Of a stretch of DNA of 64,000 nucleotides, positions 17,311 to 27,357 are shown piece after piece. The notes below the pieces were generated by a model. That model saw nothing but the letters and a program-made list of their open reading frames with translations. It did not search any database and had not been told where the DNA came from. The number at the start of each line of letters is the position of its first letter. Within the stretch, counting starts at the first letter, position 1. Both the position numbers and the translations under genes were made by a program. Source of the stretch: Sphingobacterium sp. SYP-B4668 (GTDB lineage Bacteria; Bacteroidota; Bacteroidia; Sphingobacteriales; Sphingobacteriaceae); contig NZ_CP115483.1 in NCBI RefSeq assembly GCF_027627455.1, forward strand, positions 1 to 64,000, written 5' to 3'.

Positions 17311-20300
17311 ATGTTAAAATTTTTAAGTAAATTATTTGGTAGTAAATCTGAAAGGGATATCAAAGCGATACAACCTCTTGTTACCAAAATTAAAGCTGAA
17401 TACGAGCTGTTATCCGGCATAACCAATGATGAGCTACGTTCTAAAACTACAGACTTCAAAAACCGAATCAAAGAATACTTGGCAGATATCGACAAAGACA
17501 TCACAGAGCTGAAAGCAGAAGCTGATGCGGATGATGTCGATATGATGAAAAAGACGGAAATCTATGACAAGATAGATAAGCTAAAGAAAGATCGGGATAA
17601 GAAATTAGAGGAAATATTGTTAGAGATATTGCCGGAGGCATTTGCCGTGGTTAAGGATACGGCAAGACGTTTTACAGAGAACAGTAAAATAGAAGTGACT
17701 GCTTCAGATTTTGACCGTGAATTGGCATCTCGCAAACCAAATGTCACAATAGATGGCGATAAGGCCTTTTGGAGCAATACTTGGATCGCTGCTGGTACGG
17801 AGGTAAAGTGGAACATGGTTCACTACGATGTACAGCTGATTGGTGGTATCGTGTTACATGAAGGTAAGATTGCTGAAATGTCTACGGGTGAGGGTAAGAC
17901 TCTCGTTGGGACATTGCCTACTTATTTGAATGCGCTTTCGGGCCAAGGTGTACATATCGTAACGGTGAATGATTATCTAGCTCGACGTGACTCCGAATGG
18001 AACGGACCTTTGTTTGAGTTCCATGGTCTTAGCGTAGACTGTATAGATAAGCATCAGCCTAACTCGCCGCAACGTCGTAAAGCATATGCTTCGGATATTG
18101 TGTACGGTACGAACAATGAATTCGGATTTGACTATTTACGTGACAACATGACACAGTCTCCGGATGCATTGGTACAAGGGAAGTTGCACTATGCCATGAT
18201 TGATGAGGTGGATTCGGTATTGATTGATGATGCCCGGACACCATTGATTATATCTGGACCAATCCCTAGAGGAGACGAACACGAATTTTATCAATTGAAA
18301 CCCAGAATCGAACGCTTGGTAAATGCTCAAAAGAACTATATCAATACGGTCCTTAATGATGCGAAGAAGGCCATTAATGCAGGCAGTACAGATCCAGAAT
18401 CTGGGGGAATGTCCTTGCTTAGGGCCTATAGAGGTCTTCCTAAGAATAAGGCATTGATTAAATTCTTGAGCGAAGGGGCGAATAGACAGGTTTTGCAAAA
18501 GGCCGAAAACTATTATATGGCGGAACAAAACCGCCAGATGCCTAAAGTGGATAAAGAGCTTTTCTTTGTAATCGACGAAAAGAATAATCAAGTAGAGTTG
18601 ACAGATAAAGGGATTGAATTGATTACTGCTTCTGGGGAGGATCCAAGTTTCTTTATTCTTCCAGATGTGGGGACTGAAATTGCCGAAATCGAGAAATCCG
18701 AACTTTCTGCCGAAGAGAAGGTGAATAAAAAAGAAGAAATGTTGCGTGACTACGCCGTTAAATCGGAACGTATCCACTCCATTAATCAATTACTAAAGGC
18801 TTATACGCTTTTTGAAATAGATGATCAATATATCGTTGACGAGGGTAAGGTAAAAATCGTTGATGAGCAGACAGGGCGTATTATGGATGGTCGTCGTTAC
18901 TCCGACGGGTTGCATCAAGCGATCGAAGCGAAGGAGAATGTAAAAGTAGAAGATGCTACTCAAACGTATGCGACGATTACCTTACAGAACTACTTCCGTA
19001 TGTACCACAAGTTGTCTGGTATGACCGGTACCGCTTCTACTGAAGCGGGAGAGCTTTGGGAAATCTATAAATTGGATGTGGTCGAGATTCCTACTAACAG
19101 ACAAATCCAACGAGAAGACCGCAATGACTTAATCTACCGCACAGCTCGTGAGAAGTACAATGCTGTAGCGATGGAGATACAACGATTGACAGAAGCGGGG
19201 CGCCCGGTGTTGGTGGGTACTACATCTGTAGAAATCTCGGAATTGCTAAGCCGTATGTTGAAGATGCGCGGTATCAAGCATAATGTATTGAATGCGAAGC
19301 TTCACCAAAAGGAGGCCGATATCGTTGCTGAGGCGGGTAAGCCAGGTACGGTGACCATCGCGACGAATATGGCAGGTCGTGGTACGGATATTAAGTTGAC
19401 TGAAGAGGTCATTAATGCAGGGGGTCTCGCTATTATTGGTACTGAGCGCCACGAATCACGACGTGTTGACCGTCAGTTGAGAGGTCGTGCGGGTCGTCAA
19501 GGTGACCCAGGATCTTCTCAATTTTTCGTTTCTTTGGAGGATAACTTGATGCGGTTATTTGCTTCGGAGCGAATTTCAAACATCATGGTGAAGATGGGGG
19601 TTGAAGAGGGTGAAGAGATGCAACATAGCATGTTGACCAAATCTATTGAGCGAGCGCAGCGAAAAGTGGAAGAGAATAACTTTGGTATTCGTAAACGTCT
19701 TTTGGAATATGACGACGTTATGAATTCTCAGCGTACAGTAATCTACACAAAGCGTAAAAATGCACTGTTTGGCGAACGTTTGGATGTAGACTTGAACAAT
19801 ACAATTTTTGATGTAGTCGAAGATATCGTTAGTGAGGCAAAAGAGGGCGGTACTTACGAAGAATTCCAGATAGAAGTAATTCGCTTGTTTGCCATCGATC
19901 CGGAGATTAGTAAAGAGGAATTTGCCCAAAATAATATTGCAACCTTGACTGATCGTCTTTTCGATCAAGTAATCGCTCACTATCACGAAAAGGCTTTGCA
20001 AATCGGAACGCAAACGCTTCCGGTGTTGTCAAGTGTATTTGCTGAACGTGGAAATGTAATCGAAAATGTCGTTGTCCCTTTTACTGACGGGATTCGCGGT
20101 ATACAGGTCTCTACCAACTTGAAGAAAGCAATTGAGACCAACGGTCGTGAGGTTTTCAAATCTTTTGAAAAGGGAATTGTATTGGCTTTGATTGATGAGG
20201 CTTGGAAAGAGCATCTTCGGGAAATGGATGATTTGAAACAATCTGTTCAAAACGCGGTTTATGAACAGAAGGATCCTATCATTATTTATAAAATGGAAGC

Positions 20301-20613
20301 CTATTCATTGTTCAAATCGATGCTTGCTTCGATGAACAAAGAGATTGTTGGTTTCTTGTTCAAAGGAGAAATCCCTGGACAACAAGCTCAAGATGTTTCC
20401 GAGGCTCGTCCAGTACCAGCTCAACCGGCAAGGGTAGTGGCGTCTAAGGCTGAATTGACGTCTCCCACAGGTGTAAGTGATGAAGATCAACATGATACGA
20501 GAGAAGCGGTGGTAACACAGCCTATCCGTAAAGAAGTGACCGTTGGAAGAAATGATGACTGTCCTTGTGGGTCAGGAATGAAGTATAAAAACTGCCACGG
20601 AAAGAACAGTTAA
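17311..20613 (+). CDS. secA: Preprotein translocase ATPase SecA
   Basis: SecA drives proteins through the SecYEG channel. The protein has 1100 residues from the ATG at 17311 ([10 protein letters not shown]), which is preferred over a TTG at 17263. Motifs: Walker A STGEGKT at 191-197, DEVD at 298-301, [15 protein letters not shown] in the helicase region, and [10 protein letters not shown]. The C-terminus is a zinc-binding [13 protein letters not shown], with cysteines at 1084, 1086 and 1095. It is longer than the 901-residue E. coli protein because of an extra segment after the DEVD motif and a longer tail, as is usual in Bacteroidota. Confidence 0.98.
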   Translation: MLKFLSKLFGSKSERDIKAIQPLVTKIKAEYELLSGITNDELRSKTTDFKNRIKEYLADIDKDITELKAEADADDVDMMKKTEIYDKIDKLKKDRDKKLEEILLEILPEAFAVVKDTARRFTENSKIEVTASDFDRELASRKPNVTIDGDKAFWSNTWIAAGTEVKWNMVHYDVQLIGGIVLHEGKIAEMSTGEGKTLVGTLPTYLNALSGQGVHIVTVNDYLARRDSEWNGPLFEFHGLSVDCIDKHQPNSPQRRKAYASDIVYGTNNEFGFDYLRDNMTQSPDALVQGKLHYAMIDEVDSVLIDDARTPLIISGPIPRGDEHEFYQLKPRIERLVNAQKNYINTVLNDAKKAINAGSTDPESGGMSLLRAYRGLPKNKALIKFLSEGANRQVLQKAENYYMAEQNRQMPKVDKELFFVIDEKNNQVELTDKGIELITASGEDPSFFILPDVGTEIAEIEKSELSAEEKVNKKEEMLRDYAVKSERIHSINQLLKAYTLFEIDDQYIVDEGKVKIVDEQTGRIMDGRRYSDGLHQAIEAKENVKVEDATQTYATITLQNYFRMYHKLSGMTGTASTEAGELWEIYKLDVVEIPTNRQIQREDRNDLIYRTAREKYNAVAMEIQRLTEAGRPVLVGTTSVEISELLSRMLKMRGIKHNVLNAKLHQKEADIVAEAGKPGTVTIATNMAGRGTDIKLTEEVINAGGLAIIGTERHESRRVDRQLRGRAGRQGDPGSSQFFVSLEDNLMRLFASERISNIMVKMGVEEGEEMQHSMLTKSIERAQRKVEENNFGIRKRLLEYDDVMNSQRTVIYTKRKNALFGERLDVDLNNTIFDVVEDIVSEAKEGGTYEEFQIEVIRLFAIDPEISKEEFAQNNIATLTDRLFDQVIAHYHEKALQIGTQTLPVLSSVFAERGNVIENVVVPFTDGIRGIQVSTNLKKAIETNGREVFKSFEKGIVLALIDEAWKEHLREMDDLKQSVQNAVYEQKDPIIIYKMEAYSLFKSMLASMNKEIVGFLFKGEIPGQQAQDVSEARPVPAQPARVVASKAELTSPTGVSDEDQHDTREAVVTQPIRKEVTVGRNDDCPCGSGMKYKNCHGKNS

Positions 20614-20638
20614 TCTTTGTTTAACAAAAAAATACAAC

Positions 20639-21100
20639 ATGTATAAAAAGGGATTAATACTATTTATCTTGGTTTATGGATCTGCGACGTTGGCCAAAGC
20701 CCAACAATCTGGACAGGTGGAGGTCTTAAAGGACTCTTTAATATCTATCCTGCAGGAGTATAGATCGGAAGAAGGTATTAATCCCTCTCTTGATAAAAAG
20801 ACAGTCGCTATAGGTCGTATGACTGCCGTGGACAAGTCTAAGATGAAGCGGGTTAAAGTTCGCGGATTTAGAGTACAGATTTTTTCTGGACCTAACCGTA
20901 GTGAAGCATATGCTGAGCAGAGCCGATTCAGGAATTTATATAAAGATTATGATGCCTACGTCAACTACGATGAACCCAATTATCGTGTGAAAGTCGGTGA
21001 TTTCGAAAGTCGCGCAGAGGCAAATAATTTGATGCGAATATTGAGATCTCAATTTGATAACGTTTTCGTCTTTACCGAAGACGTCTACGTATATCGTTAA
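20639..21100 (+). CDS. Secreted SPOR-domain protein
   Basis: SPOR domains bind peptidoglycan stripped of stem peptides, often at division sites. The 153-residue protein has a signal peptide (1-21, ending AKAQQ), a short linker and a SPOR domain over about 75-150: FRVQIFSGPNRSEAY, YRVKVGDFESRAEA and a terminal VFVFTEDVYVY. It lies 25 bases after secA and 12 bases before the M20 gene, so it may be transcribed with them. The specific role is unknown. Confidence 0.85.
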   Translation: MYKKGLILFILVYGSATLAKAQQSGQVEVLKDSLISILQEYRSEEGINPSLDKKTVAIGRMTAVDKSKMKRVKVRGFRVQIFSGPNRSEAYAEQSRFRNLYKDYDAYVNYDEPNYRVKVGDFESRAEANNLMRILRSQFDNVFVFTEDVYVYR

Positions 21101-21112
21101 TGTAAGTAAAAT

Positions 21113-22303
21113 ATGTCTATTTCGAAGGAACAAGTAAAAGGATTAGCAGAGGAATTATTAGCGCAAATCATTGTTACCAGAAGACATCTCCATCGTCATC
21201 CCGAACTTTCATTTGAGGAGTATAATACCTCCGCGTATATAAAATCGCAGCTCGCGGAATTGGATATTCCTTTTGAGACGATGGCGACGACGGGAATCGT
21301 TGCGCTGTTAAAGGGGGATTTGGAGGGAGATGAGGTGATTGCTCTGCGCGCGGATATAGATGCTTTACCCATCCAGGAGGTGGAAGGAAGGGTCTATGGT
21401 TCATCAAATGCCGGAGTTATGCACGCTTGCGGACACGATGCTCATACATCTTCGCTTTTAGGAGTAGCTATGATTTTGAATCGATTGAGGTCACAATTTG
21501 GTGGTACGGTGAAGTTTATTTTTCAACCAGGAGAGGAACGATTACCTGGAGGGGCCTCATTAATGATAAAAGAAGGGGTATTAGAAAACCCAACGCCTAA
21601 ATCAGTCATAGGACAGCATGTGATGCCTTTTATCGAAACAGGAAAGGTTGGATTTAGAGCCGGAAAATACATGGCTTCTTGTGACGAGCTGTTCATGACG
21701 ATCAAGGGTAAAGGGGGGCACGGTGCGCACCCTCATCTGAATGTTGACCCTATCGTGATAATGGCGCATATTGTTACAGCTCTTCAGCAGGTTGTTAGTC
21801 GGGTAGCAGATCCGCGTACGCCAACCGTGCTTTCTTGGGGTAAGGTACAAGCTAATGGGGCTACGAACGTAATCCCCGACGAGGTCTACCTTGAAGGAAC
21901 ATTTCGAACGTTTGATGAGAAATGGCGAGCTCAGGCTCACCAAAGCATGGTGAAGATGGCAGTAGGTATCGCAGAGAGTATGGGTGCGATATGCGATTTT
22001 GAGGTTAGGAAGGGATATCCATTTTTAATCAATGAGGAGCAAACGACACATCAAGCCAGAGTACTTGCAGAGGAGTATTTGGGCAAAGAGAATGTCGTTG
22101 AATTGGACCTTTGGCCCGCTGCAGAGGATTTTTCATACTATTCACAAGAGGCGAAGGCTTGCTTCTATCGGCTGGGAACGGGAAATGCTGAAAAAGGAAT
22201 CAATTCGGCGGTACATACACCGACATTTGATATCGATGAGCAGTCTCTCGAAATTGGTGCTGGACTAATGGCCTTTATCGCACTTCGCAAACTGGGCAAC
22301 TAA
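21113..22303 (+). CDS. M20-family N-acyl amino acid amidohydrolase
   Basis: These metal-dependent amidohydrolases release amino acids from N-acyl or related amides. The 396-residue protein has RRHLHRHPELSFEE near the N-terminus, the metal-binding HACGHDAHTSSLLG (about 103-116), the PGEERLPGGA stretch, the dimerisation-domain motif GKGGHGAHPH and a C-terminal AAEDFSYY. The substrate cannot be read from sequence. The next gene starts 1 base after its stop. Confidence 0.92.
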   Translation: MSISKEQVKGLAEELLAQIIVTRRHLHRHPELSFEEYNTSAYIKSQLAELDIPFETMATTGIVALLKGDLEGDEVIALRADIDALPIQEVEGRVYGSSNAGVMHACGHDAHTSSLLGVAMILNRLRSQFGGTVKFIFQPGEERLPGGASLMIKEGVLENPTPKSVIGQHVMPFIETGKVGFRAGKYMASCDELFMTIKGKGGHGAHPHLNVDPIVIMAHIVTALQQVVSRVADPRTPTVLSWGKVQANGATNVIPDEVYLEGTFRTFDEKWRAQAHQSMVKMAVGIAESMGAICDFEVRKGYPFLINEEQTTHQARVLAEEYLGKENVVELDLWPAAEDFSYYSQEAKACFYRLGTGNAEKGINSAVHTPTFDIDEQSLEIGAGLMAFIALRKLGN

Positions 22304-22304
22304 G

Positions 22305-22877
22305 ATGTCCTCCCACCATATTGTTAGGGAAAATCAAGAACCCGCACTCGTAGTCCATCAATTGGATAGAATAGATGATGAGTCTCTTGGACAGCTGTTG
22401 GAATGGAGCCCGACCGTTATCGTGAGTGATGCTGATTACGATGCATTGGAAAGTCGAGGGATTAAGGTGGATGTCTTGTTTTTGCATGAGGCGATTTATG
22501 ATCTCGATATACAAGCCCATACAAAGCTGCACGCTATTGATAGTTCCTTTCTAAAAGGTGCACTTGACTATCTTGTGGCAAATCACCATAAAGCTGTCAA
22601 TATCATCGCTGGGGCTATCGATCAAGACTTGCTTATATCATATTCTCATTTGTTGGATATTGTTGTATTAGATGCCAGGCGAAGGGCTGTAATTGTGCAG
22701 TCGCCATATGAAAAATGGAAAGCAAAGGGTGAGCGCATCCTAATATCTTCTGTTCCAAATCTTCAAACGACAGGTCTAACCCCTTTGGGGCCTCAGCTAT
22801 TTGAAACAACGGAGTCTGGTTTTTTTAAAATAGCATTTACTGGTGGTTCCTACATTTGGATCGAAGAAGAACGTTAA
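22305..22877 (+). CDS. Thiamine-pyrophosphokinase-like protein, possibly degenerate
   Basis: The protein is 190 residues long. The C-terminal part (SVPNLQTTGLTPLGPQLFETTESGFFKIAFTGG split around 147-182) resembles the end of thiamine pyrophosphokinases, with a typical small beta-domain and a Gly-rich turn. The N-terminal part has VIVSDADYDALESRGIKVDVLF where the kinase would have its nucleotide and Mg-binding aspartates. The usual D-G-D-x-D-S motif is absent, so catalytic activity is doubtful. It begins right after the M20 gene and overlaps the convergent M28 gene by 4 bases. An alternative is a lineage-specific family of unknown function. Confidence 0.55.
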   Translation: MSSHHIVRENQEPALVVHQLDRIDDESLGQLLEWSPTVIVSDADYDALESRGIKVDVLFLHEAIYDLDIQAHTKLHAIDSSFLKGALDYLVANHHKAVNIIAGAIDQDLLISYSHLLDIVVLDARRRAVIVQSPYEKWKAKGERILISSVPNLQTTGLTPLGPQLFETTESGFFKIAFTGGSYIWIEEER

Positions 22878-24184
22878 TCTCTTAATTTCTCTACTCTACT
22901 GGGTGTCTGTACTCCCATTACAATACCTGTGGTGCCAATAGCAATGGCTTCGATACTCGCTTTAATATTGTCTATATTCAAGGTTGAAACTTCATCTTTA
23001 ACAGTATGATAGTAATGGTCTTGGTCCATTTGTGATGTCGAGAATGAATGGGCAGGAACCCCTTGTGCGGCTAGGACAGCATTGTCACTTCTATAGAAAA
23101 GATTTTGCTTGGGATAAGGATCGGCATAAAATTTAAATTTGGAACCCTTTAGATTTTCTTGCATTAGTCTACCAAGATTGGATTGATCATATCCTGTGAT
23201 ATACATGGTGTTGGGACCAAACTTAGAATCTTTGCCAATCATTTCCATATTAATCATGGCTGTGACAGATTCTGGATTAATCTTTTTGGAAAAATAGGTG
23301 GAACCATACATGCCGATTTCTTCTCCAGTAAAGGCCACGAATAGAAGTGTGCGTTCGTTATCTGCTTTTTGCTTGAAGTGCTTGGCGAGTGCAATCATCG
23401 CTGTGACACCTGAGGCATCATCGTCAGCTCCATTGGCGATAGAGTCTTGCCCCTCGGCGTCCAGTATGCCGATATGGTCATAATGGGCAGAGAAGATAAC
23501 AAATTCATTGGCTTTGGATTTGCCAGGAAGAATGCCGGCAATATTAAAAAGGGAGACGGTCTCTGTGTTGTTTTTAAAATGTAGTTCAAAATCTTTGACG
23601 GGGGCTTCGTCTAAAATAAAAACGAAGCTGTTGGTAGATATAGGATCTCCAACGGTGACGAGACTCTCTTTGCCGTATATTTTTTTGAAACGCGTGAAAT
23701 AATTGGCAAAGGAAGGATGGACCATGACAATTGCTTGTTTATATGAACCTTGGACAATTTTACGAAACTCCTCAGAAAAGTTTGCCCCCTCGGGAATCTC
23801 CAAGGATGGGATACCAGAAGTTTGATTCCAGTCTAATTGTGATTGGCGGCTGATGACGAGCAGTTTGTCATCGGAAATTGGCTGCCCTCCGCTATTAAAG
23901 GATAGGGTAGTGGGAGTTATTTTTTGTACTTGAAAGGTCTGTCTATAATTTTGCTCTTGATAAGGCGTTAATCCAATGTTTTGAAATTCGCTGGCAATGT
24001 AGTCTGCTGCCTTTTCAATATCTGTAGACAATGCGGAGCGCCCTCTCATCTCATCGGCGGCGAGCGTTTGTAGAATAGTGGTGATGTAAGATTTGTCTAC
24101 ATTAATAGTACCGTTGTCTTGGGCATTAGAAGTGAGGGTAGTGCAGGACACTAAACCGCATAAAAAGGGCACAATTCTCTTCAT
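22874..24184 (-). CDS. Secreted M28-family aminopeptidase
   Basis: M28 enzymes are zinc aminopeptidases. The 436-residue protein has a signal peptide (about 1-21; a cysteine at 14 is followed by further hydrophobic residues). Zinc-site motifs are SAHYDHIG, GADDDASGVTAM, the catalytic FTGEEIGMYGS, MINMEMIGK and a late SFSTSQMDQDHYYHT. A protease-associated insert probably lies at about 85-200. It is monocistronic on the minus strand and convergent with the upstream operon. Confidence 0.9.
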   Translation of the reverse strand: MKRIVPFLCGLVSCTTLTSNAQDNGTINVDKSYITTILQTLAADEMRGRSALSTDIEKAADYIASEFQNIGLTPYQEQNYRQTFQVQKITPTTLSFNSGGQPISDDKLLVISRQSQLDWNQTSGIPSLEIPEGANFSEEFRKIVQGSYKQAIVMVHPSFANYFTRFKKIYGKESLVTVGDPISTNSFVFILDEAPVKDFELHFKNNTETVSLFNIAGILPGKSKANEFVIFSAHYDHIGILDAEGQDSIANGADDDASGVTAMIALAKHFKQKADNERTLLFVAFTGEEIGMYGSTYFSKKINPESVTAMINMEMIGKDSKFGPNTMYITGYDQSNLGRLMQENLKGSKFKFYADPYPKQNLFYRSDNAVLAAQGVPAHSFSTSQMDQDHYYHTVKDEVSTLNIDNIKASIEAIAIGTTGIVMGVQTPSRVEKLRD

Positions 24185-24416
24185 AATATGGACATTTTAT
24201 GTGGACAAGATACGTATTATTTGGTTATAGAGAGGTTTCGATTGTCTCCAAAAGACCATGTATTGTAAGAGGATGGGATTGCAAGAGCAACAGAGGAAGG
24301 TATTTTTGGTTTTTTTCGGATGGAGTGGATTCATTTTGCAAATGATAAGCTTTCGTTGATGAATAATGTGTCTCTGTACGGATTGCTGTTGGGATGTATA
24401 GCTAGCGCATGTTCGG

Positions 24417-24448
24417 TTTGTGAATGCAAAGCATTTTATCTAAGTTTG
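24417..24448 (+). promoter_or_regulatory. Promoter of the rhodanese operon
   Basis: TTTG at 24417-24420 and TAAGTTTG at 24441-24448 are separated by 20 bases, a near-ideal Bacteroidota promoter. The -7 box is part of the 14-base element TTTATCTAAGTTTG, shared exactly with the ftsY and purD upstream regions. Predicted start is about 17 bases before the ATG at 24469. Confidence 0.75.
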
Positions 24449-24468
24449 ATGTATAATAACGAAAGAAA

Positions 24469-24783
24469 ATGAAAGAAGTTAGTGTTGCTGAATTAAAGCA
24501 AAAAATGGATAACAACGAGGATTTTCAGCTTATTGACGTCCGGGAGACATTTGAGTATGAGGTTTCTAATTTGGGCGGGCTTAATATTCCGTTGTCGGGA
24601 ATTCTTATCGAATCCGACAAGATTGCAAAAGATAAACCGGTAATCGTGCAATGTAGAAGTGGAAAGCGCAGTGCGCAGGCTGTTATGGTATTAGAGCAGC
24701 AAGGGTTTGATAATCTGGCAAATCTGCAAGGTGGTATATTGGCCTGGAAAGAGGAAATCGATCCCGAATTGGACGTTTACTAG
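24469..24783 (+). CDS. Single-domain rhodanese-like protein
   Basis: Rhodaneses carry sulfane sulfur on a cysteine. The 104-residue protein is one rhodanese domain with LIDVRETFEYEVSNLGG (about 21-37) and the active-site loop QCRSGKRSAQA, with catalytic C62 in a CRSGKRS loop typical of single-domain sulfurtransferases. No signal peptide is seen, so it is cytoplasmic. It begins an operon with two small membrane proteins. Confidence 0.92.
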   Translation: MKEVSVAELKQKMDNNEDFQLIDVRETFEYEVSNLGGLNIPLSGILIESDKIAKDKPVIVQCRSGKRSAQAVMVLEQQGFDNLANLQGGILAWKEEIDPELDVY

Positions 24784-24787
24784 ATAC

Positions 24788-25078
24788 ATGAACAATCTAC
24801 AGCATCAAACTAAACAAGCTTTTTTGTTTAGCCTTGCTTTTTATTGTGCGACCTTGCTTTCTAAGGTATTCCAAATTGGGATATTTCCCATTTTGATGAG
24901 CATCTCGCTGTTGCTTTCCTTACTATGGGTAGTTTTGGTCTTAAGGGAGATTATGATTTCTGTCCGAATCAGCAATGGAGAACGGCTCGGGATGCTGCTG
25001 TTGGTCGTTTTTTTGAATGTAATTGGTGGATTAATTTATTTTTATCTACTGCGGGAAAGAGTAATCGGAAAAAAATAA
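24788..25078 (+). CDS. Small membrane protein
   Basis: The 96-residue protein starts MNNLQHQTKQ and has three hydrophobic segments (about 12-30, 32-52 and 68-88). The ATG at 24788 lies 4 bases after the rhodanese stop. The open frame continues upstream inside the rhodanese gene, but that extension is only overlap. Function is unknown. Confidence 0.7.
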   Translation: MNNLQHQTKQAFLFSLAFYCATLLSKVFQIGIFPILMSISLLLSLLWVVLVLREIMISVRISNGERLGMLLLVVFLNVIGGLIYFYLLRERVIGKK

Positions 25079-25084
25079 TTGAAC

Positions 25085-25327
25085 ATGACAAAATATTTTA
25101 TTCTCAATATCGTATTGAACCTTGCGATCGTTTTCTTGGCATATAGTGGCTTCGAAGGTTATCGTTCAGGAAATATGTTGACGGCTGGTTTGGGTATCGC
25201 TTTTTTGGTGGTACTTATCTATCTTAAGGTAGTACTCAGCAAGAAAATTAAATCGGTCATAAGGGATAAGGATGCGGAGAAAAGGGGAGTGAAGACATCA
25301 CCTAAAGGAACACAAAAAAGGGCTTAA
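25085..25327 (+). CDS. Small membrane protein with basic tail
   Basis: The 80-residue protein has two hydrophobic segments (about 5-22 and 33-52) followed by a strongly basic cytoplasmic tail (DKDAEKRGVKTSPKGTQKRA). The ATG at 25085 is preferred to a TTG six bases earlier. It closes the rhodanese operon, and its stop lies within the bidirectional terminator. Function is unknown. Confidence 0.68.
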   Translation: MTKYFILNIVLNLAIVFLAYSGFEGYRSGNMLTAGLGIAFLVVLIYLKVVLSKKIKSVIRDKDAEKRGVKTSPKGTQKRA

Positions 25328-25348
25328 CTTGCGTTAAGCCCTTTTTTT
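25314..25348. terminator. Bidirectional terminator between rhodanese operon and gcvT
   Basis: A perfect stem AAAAAAGGGCTTAAC/GTTAAGCCCTTTTTT with a TTGC loop lies between two convergent genes and has A and T runs on both sides. Confidence 0.9.
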
Positions 25349-25351
25349 ATA

Positions 25352-26434
25352 TTATTTTACAAAAGGTGGTTTGGTAACTTTTGCTCTTACTTTTTGATTG
25401 CGGATGAGAATAAAAAACTCTGTACCTTCTTTGGTGAACGCATTATTTACATAGCCTAGTCCAATGGATTTTTTGAGTGAGGGAGATTGAGTTCCCGATG
25501 TTACTCGTCCAATAACCTCTCCTGCATCATCTACAATTTGATAATCATGACGAGCTATTCCTCTATCAATCATCTCAAAACCGACTATTTTTTGAGGTAC
25601 ACCTGCTTCCTTTTGGGCTTTTAGGTTTGCTGAGTTTACAAAGTCTTTGGTGAATTTAGTAACCCAGCCTAGTCCCGCTGCTAGTGGTGATGTCGTATCG
25701 TCAATGTCATTCCCATATAAGCAGAATCCCATTTCTAGGCGAAGTGTGTCACGGGCCCCAAGTCCAATTGGCTTGATTCCGAATGAAGCACCGGCTTCAA
25801 ATATGGCATCCCATACTTTTTGTGCATCTTCGTTGGCAACGTAAATCTCAAAGCCTCCGGCACCAGTATAGCCTGTGGCCGAAATCAATACATTCTCGAC
25901 ACCAGCGAATGTTCCTTTGGCAAAAGTATAATATTCCATAGGAGCTAGTTCAATATCTGTTAATGCTTGTAGAGCCTCAGCTGCTTTAGGACCTTGGACG
26001 GCAAATAGAGATGTCTGGTCGGAAATGTTCTTCATCTCTACTCCGGCAGTATTGTACTTGCTTATCCATTGCCAATCTTTTTCGATATTGGAAGCATTGA
26101 CGACTAGAAAGTAAGTGTTTTCATCTATGCGGTAGGTTAGGAAGTCATCTACGATACCACCATCTTCATTGGGAAGATATGCGTATTGAACTTTTCCATC
26201 GTATAATTTTGATACGTCATTAGAAGAGACCTTCTGCAATAGGGCTAATGCTCCTTCACCTTTTACGATGAATTCACCCATATGGCTTACGTCAAATACT
26301 CCCACGCCTTTGCGTACAGTCTCATGTTCGTCATTGATCCCCGAATATTGTACAGGCATATTGAAACCTGCAAAAGGGACCATTTTTGCTCCTAATGCAA
26401 TGTGATGCTCGGTAAGAGCCGTATTTTTACTCAT
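25352..26434 (-). CDS. gcvT: Glycine cleavage system T protein (aminomethyltransferase)
   Basis: GcvT releases ammonia from the lipoyl-bound aminomethyl group and passes the one-carbon unit to tetrahydrofolate. The 360-residue protein shows [13 protein letters not shown], the [11 protein letters not shown] motif near 46, [12 protein letters not shown] in the middle (about 186) and [19 protein letters not shown] near the C-terminus. Length is typical. The partner gcvP lies 12 kb away (38031-40904); gcvH and the L protein are not in the window. Confidence 0.97.
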   Translation of the reverse strand: MSKNTALTEHHIALGAKMVPFAGFNMPVQYSGINDEHETVRKGVGVFDVSHMGEFIVKGEGALALLQKVSSNDVSKLYDGKVQYAYLPNEDGGIVDDFLTYRIDENTYFLVVNASNIEKDWQWISKYNTAGVEMKNISDQTSLFAVQGPKAAEALQALTDIELAPMEYYTFAKGTFAGVENVLISATGYTGAGGFEIYVANEDAQKVWDAIFEAGASFGIKPIGLGARDTLRLEMGFCLYGNDIDDTTSPLAAGLGWVTKFTKDFVNSANLKAQKEAGVPQKIVGFEMIDRGIARHDYQIVDDAGEVIGRVTSGTQSPSLKKSIGLGYVNNAFTKEGTEFFILIRNQKVRAKVTKPPFVK

Positions 26435-26514
26435 AAATAGTCAAGTTTAATTCCTGTACAAATTTATAAATTAAACCCATTAAAAAAGGGAATAAAGAGT
26501 TTTTAAACGAATGT

Positions 26515-27348
26515 CTATTTAGATATGGTGAGTTTGCTGATGACGGTCTGTTTATTGTCTTCGTCTCTATCTTCGCATAGGAGGAATTGGATTGACTTTT
26601 CATCTTCTTCCAAAAAGGTAATGCCTTCCATCTTATGCGTTTGAGATATTTCCATAGTTTGAACGATGTCAAAGCTCTCTGCATCCATTATGCCGAAGAT
26701 GGAGCCGCCAATTTCGCCGTCTAAGTATGTCGAATTAGCATCTTCCGCAGCTGCAATAAAGTAGATGCGACCAGCATGCAGGATTGCATCGGTAAAACCT
26801 GTTTCGATTGTTTTTATCTTAGGAAGAGGGACTTCCTTCCAGCGTATGGTACCACTAAGGTCCGAACCGATGATTTCAAAGACCACATTCTTCTTGGCAG
26901 GGCCATTTCCCCTGTTGAAGAGAAGTATTCGTTCTGAGGTAATAATCGCTCCTTCAATATTAAAGTCTTCGGCAGATATTTGTGCTTCTTTTTGTAACCG
27001 TTGATAACATTCGTACAGGTCTTGTTGCTCGGTTTGGAAGTCAGCCGTATAGGCCACGCGCAAAAGGGTATTCCGCTTCGTTGTCGAACCAGAACCGAAG
27101 AGAAATAGGGTGTCTTGATGCATACCGATGGCTTCGAGATCCAATTTGTCCTTTTTCGCATTGGTTTCACTAATATTTGGAGACTTGACTAGTGGATGTT
27201 TGTTAAGTGTTCGAGCATTGATATCATAGTCATAGATGTACTGACTGTTGTCTGCTATTAAATACAGATGTGATTGGTGATGTACCAGTCCCGATGCGGC
27301 GCTGATACCCATAATTCTACAAAAAATCTCTAATAAAAAACTATTCAT
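26515..27348 (-). CDS. Beta-propeller-like protein of unknown function (DUF6929-like)
   Basis: The 277-residue protein begins with GISAASGLVHHQSHLYLIADNS and contains DKLDLEAIGMHQDTLFLFGSGST, EGAIITSERILLFNRGNG and MEGITFLEEDEKSIQFLLCEDRD. These evenly spaced short strands suggest a beta-propeller, and the pattern recalls DUF6929. No clear signal peptide is seen. The gene is 9 bases downstream of a pseudouridine synthase on the same strand and 80 bases upstream of gcvT. Function is unknown. Confidence 0.65.
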   Translation of the reverse strand: MNSFLLEIFCRIMGISAASGLVHHQSHLYLIADNSQYIYDYDINARTLNKHPLVKSPNISETNAKKDKLDLEAIGMHQDTLFLFGSGSTTKRNTLLRVAYTADFQTEQQDLYECYQRLQKEAQISAEDFNIEGAIITSERILLFNRGNGPAKKNVVFEIIGSDLSGTIRWKEVPLPKIKTIETGFTDAILHAGRIYFIAAAEDANSTYLDGEIGGSIFGIMDAESFDIVQTMEISQTHKMEGITFLEEDEKSIQFLLCEDRDEDNKQTVISKLTISK

Positions 27349-27357
27349 GACGGGATT

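Noticed and set aside
18136-18789. 217-codon minus-strand frame inside secA
   Set aside because: Fully antisense to a conserved part of secA; the translation has no recognisable domain.
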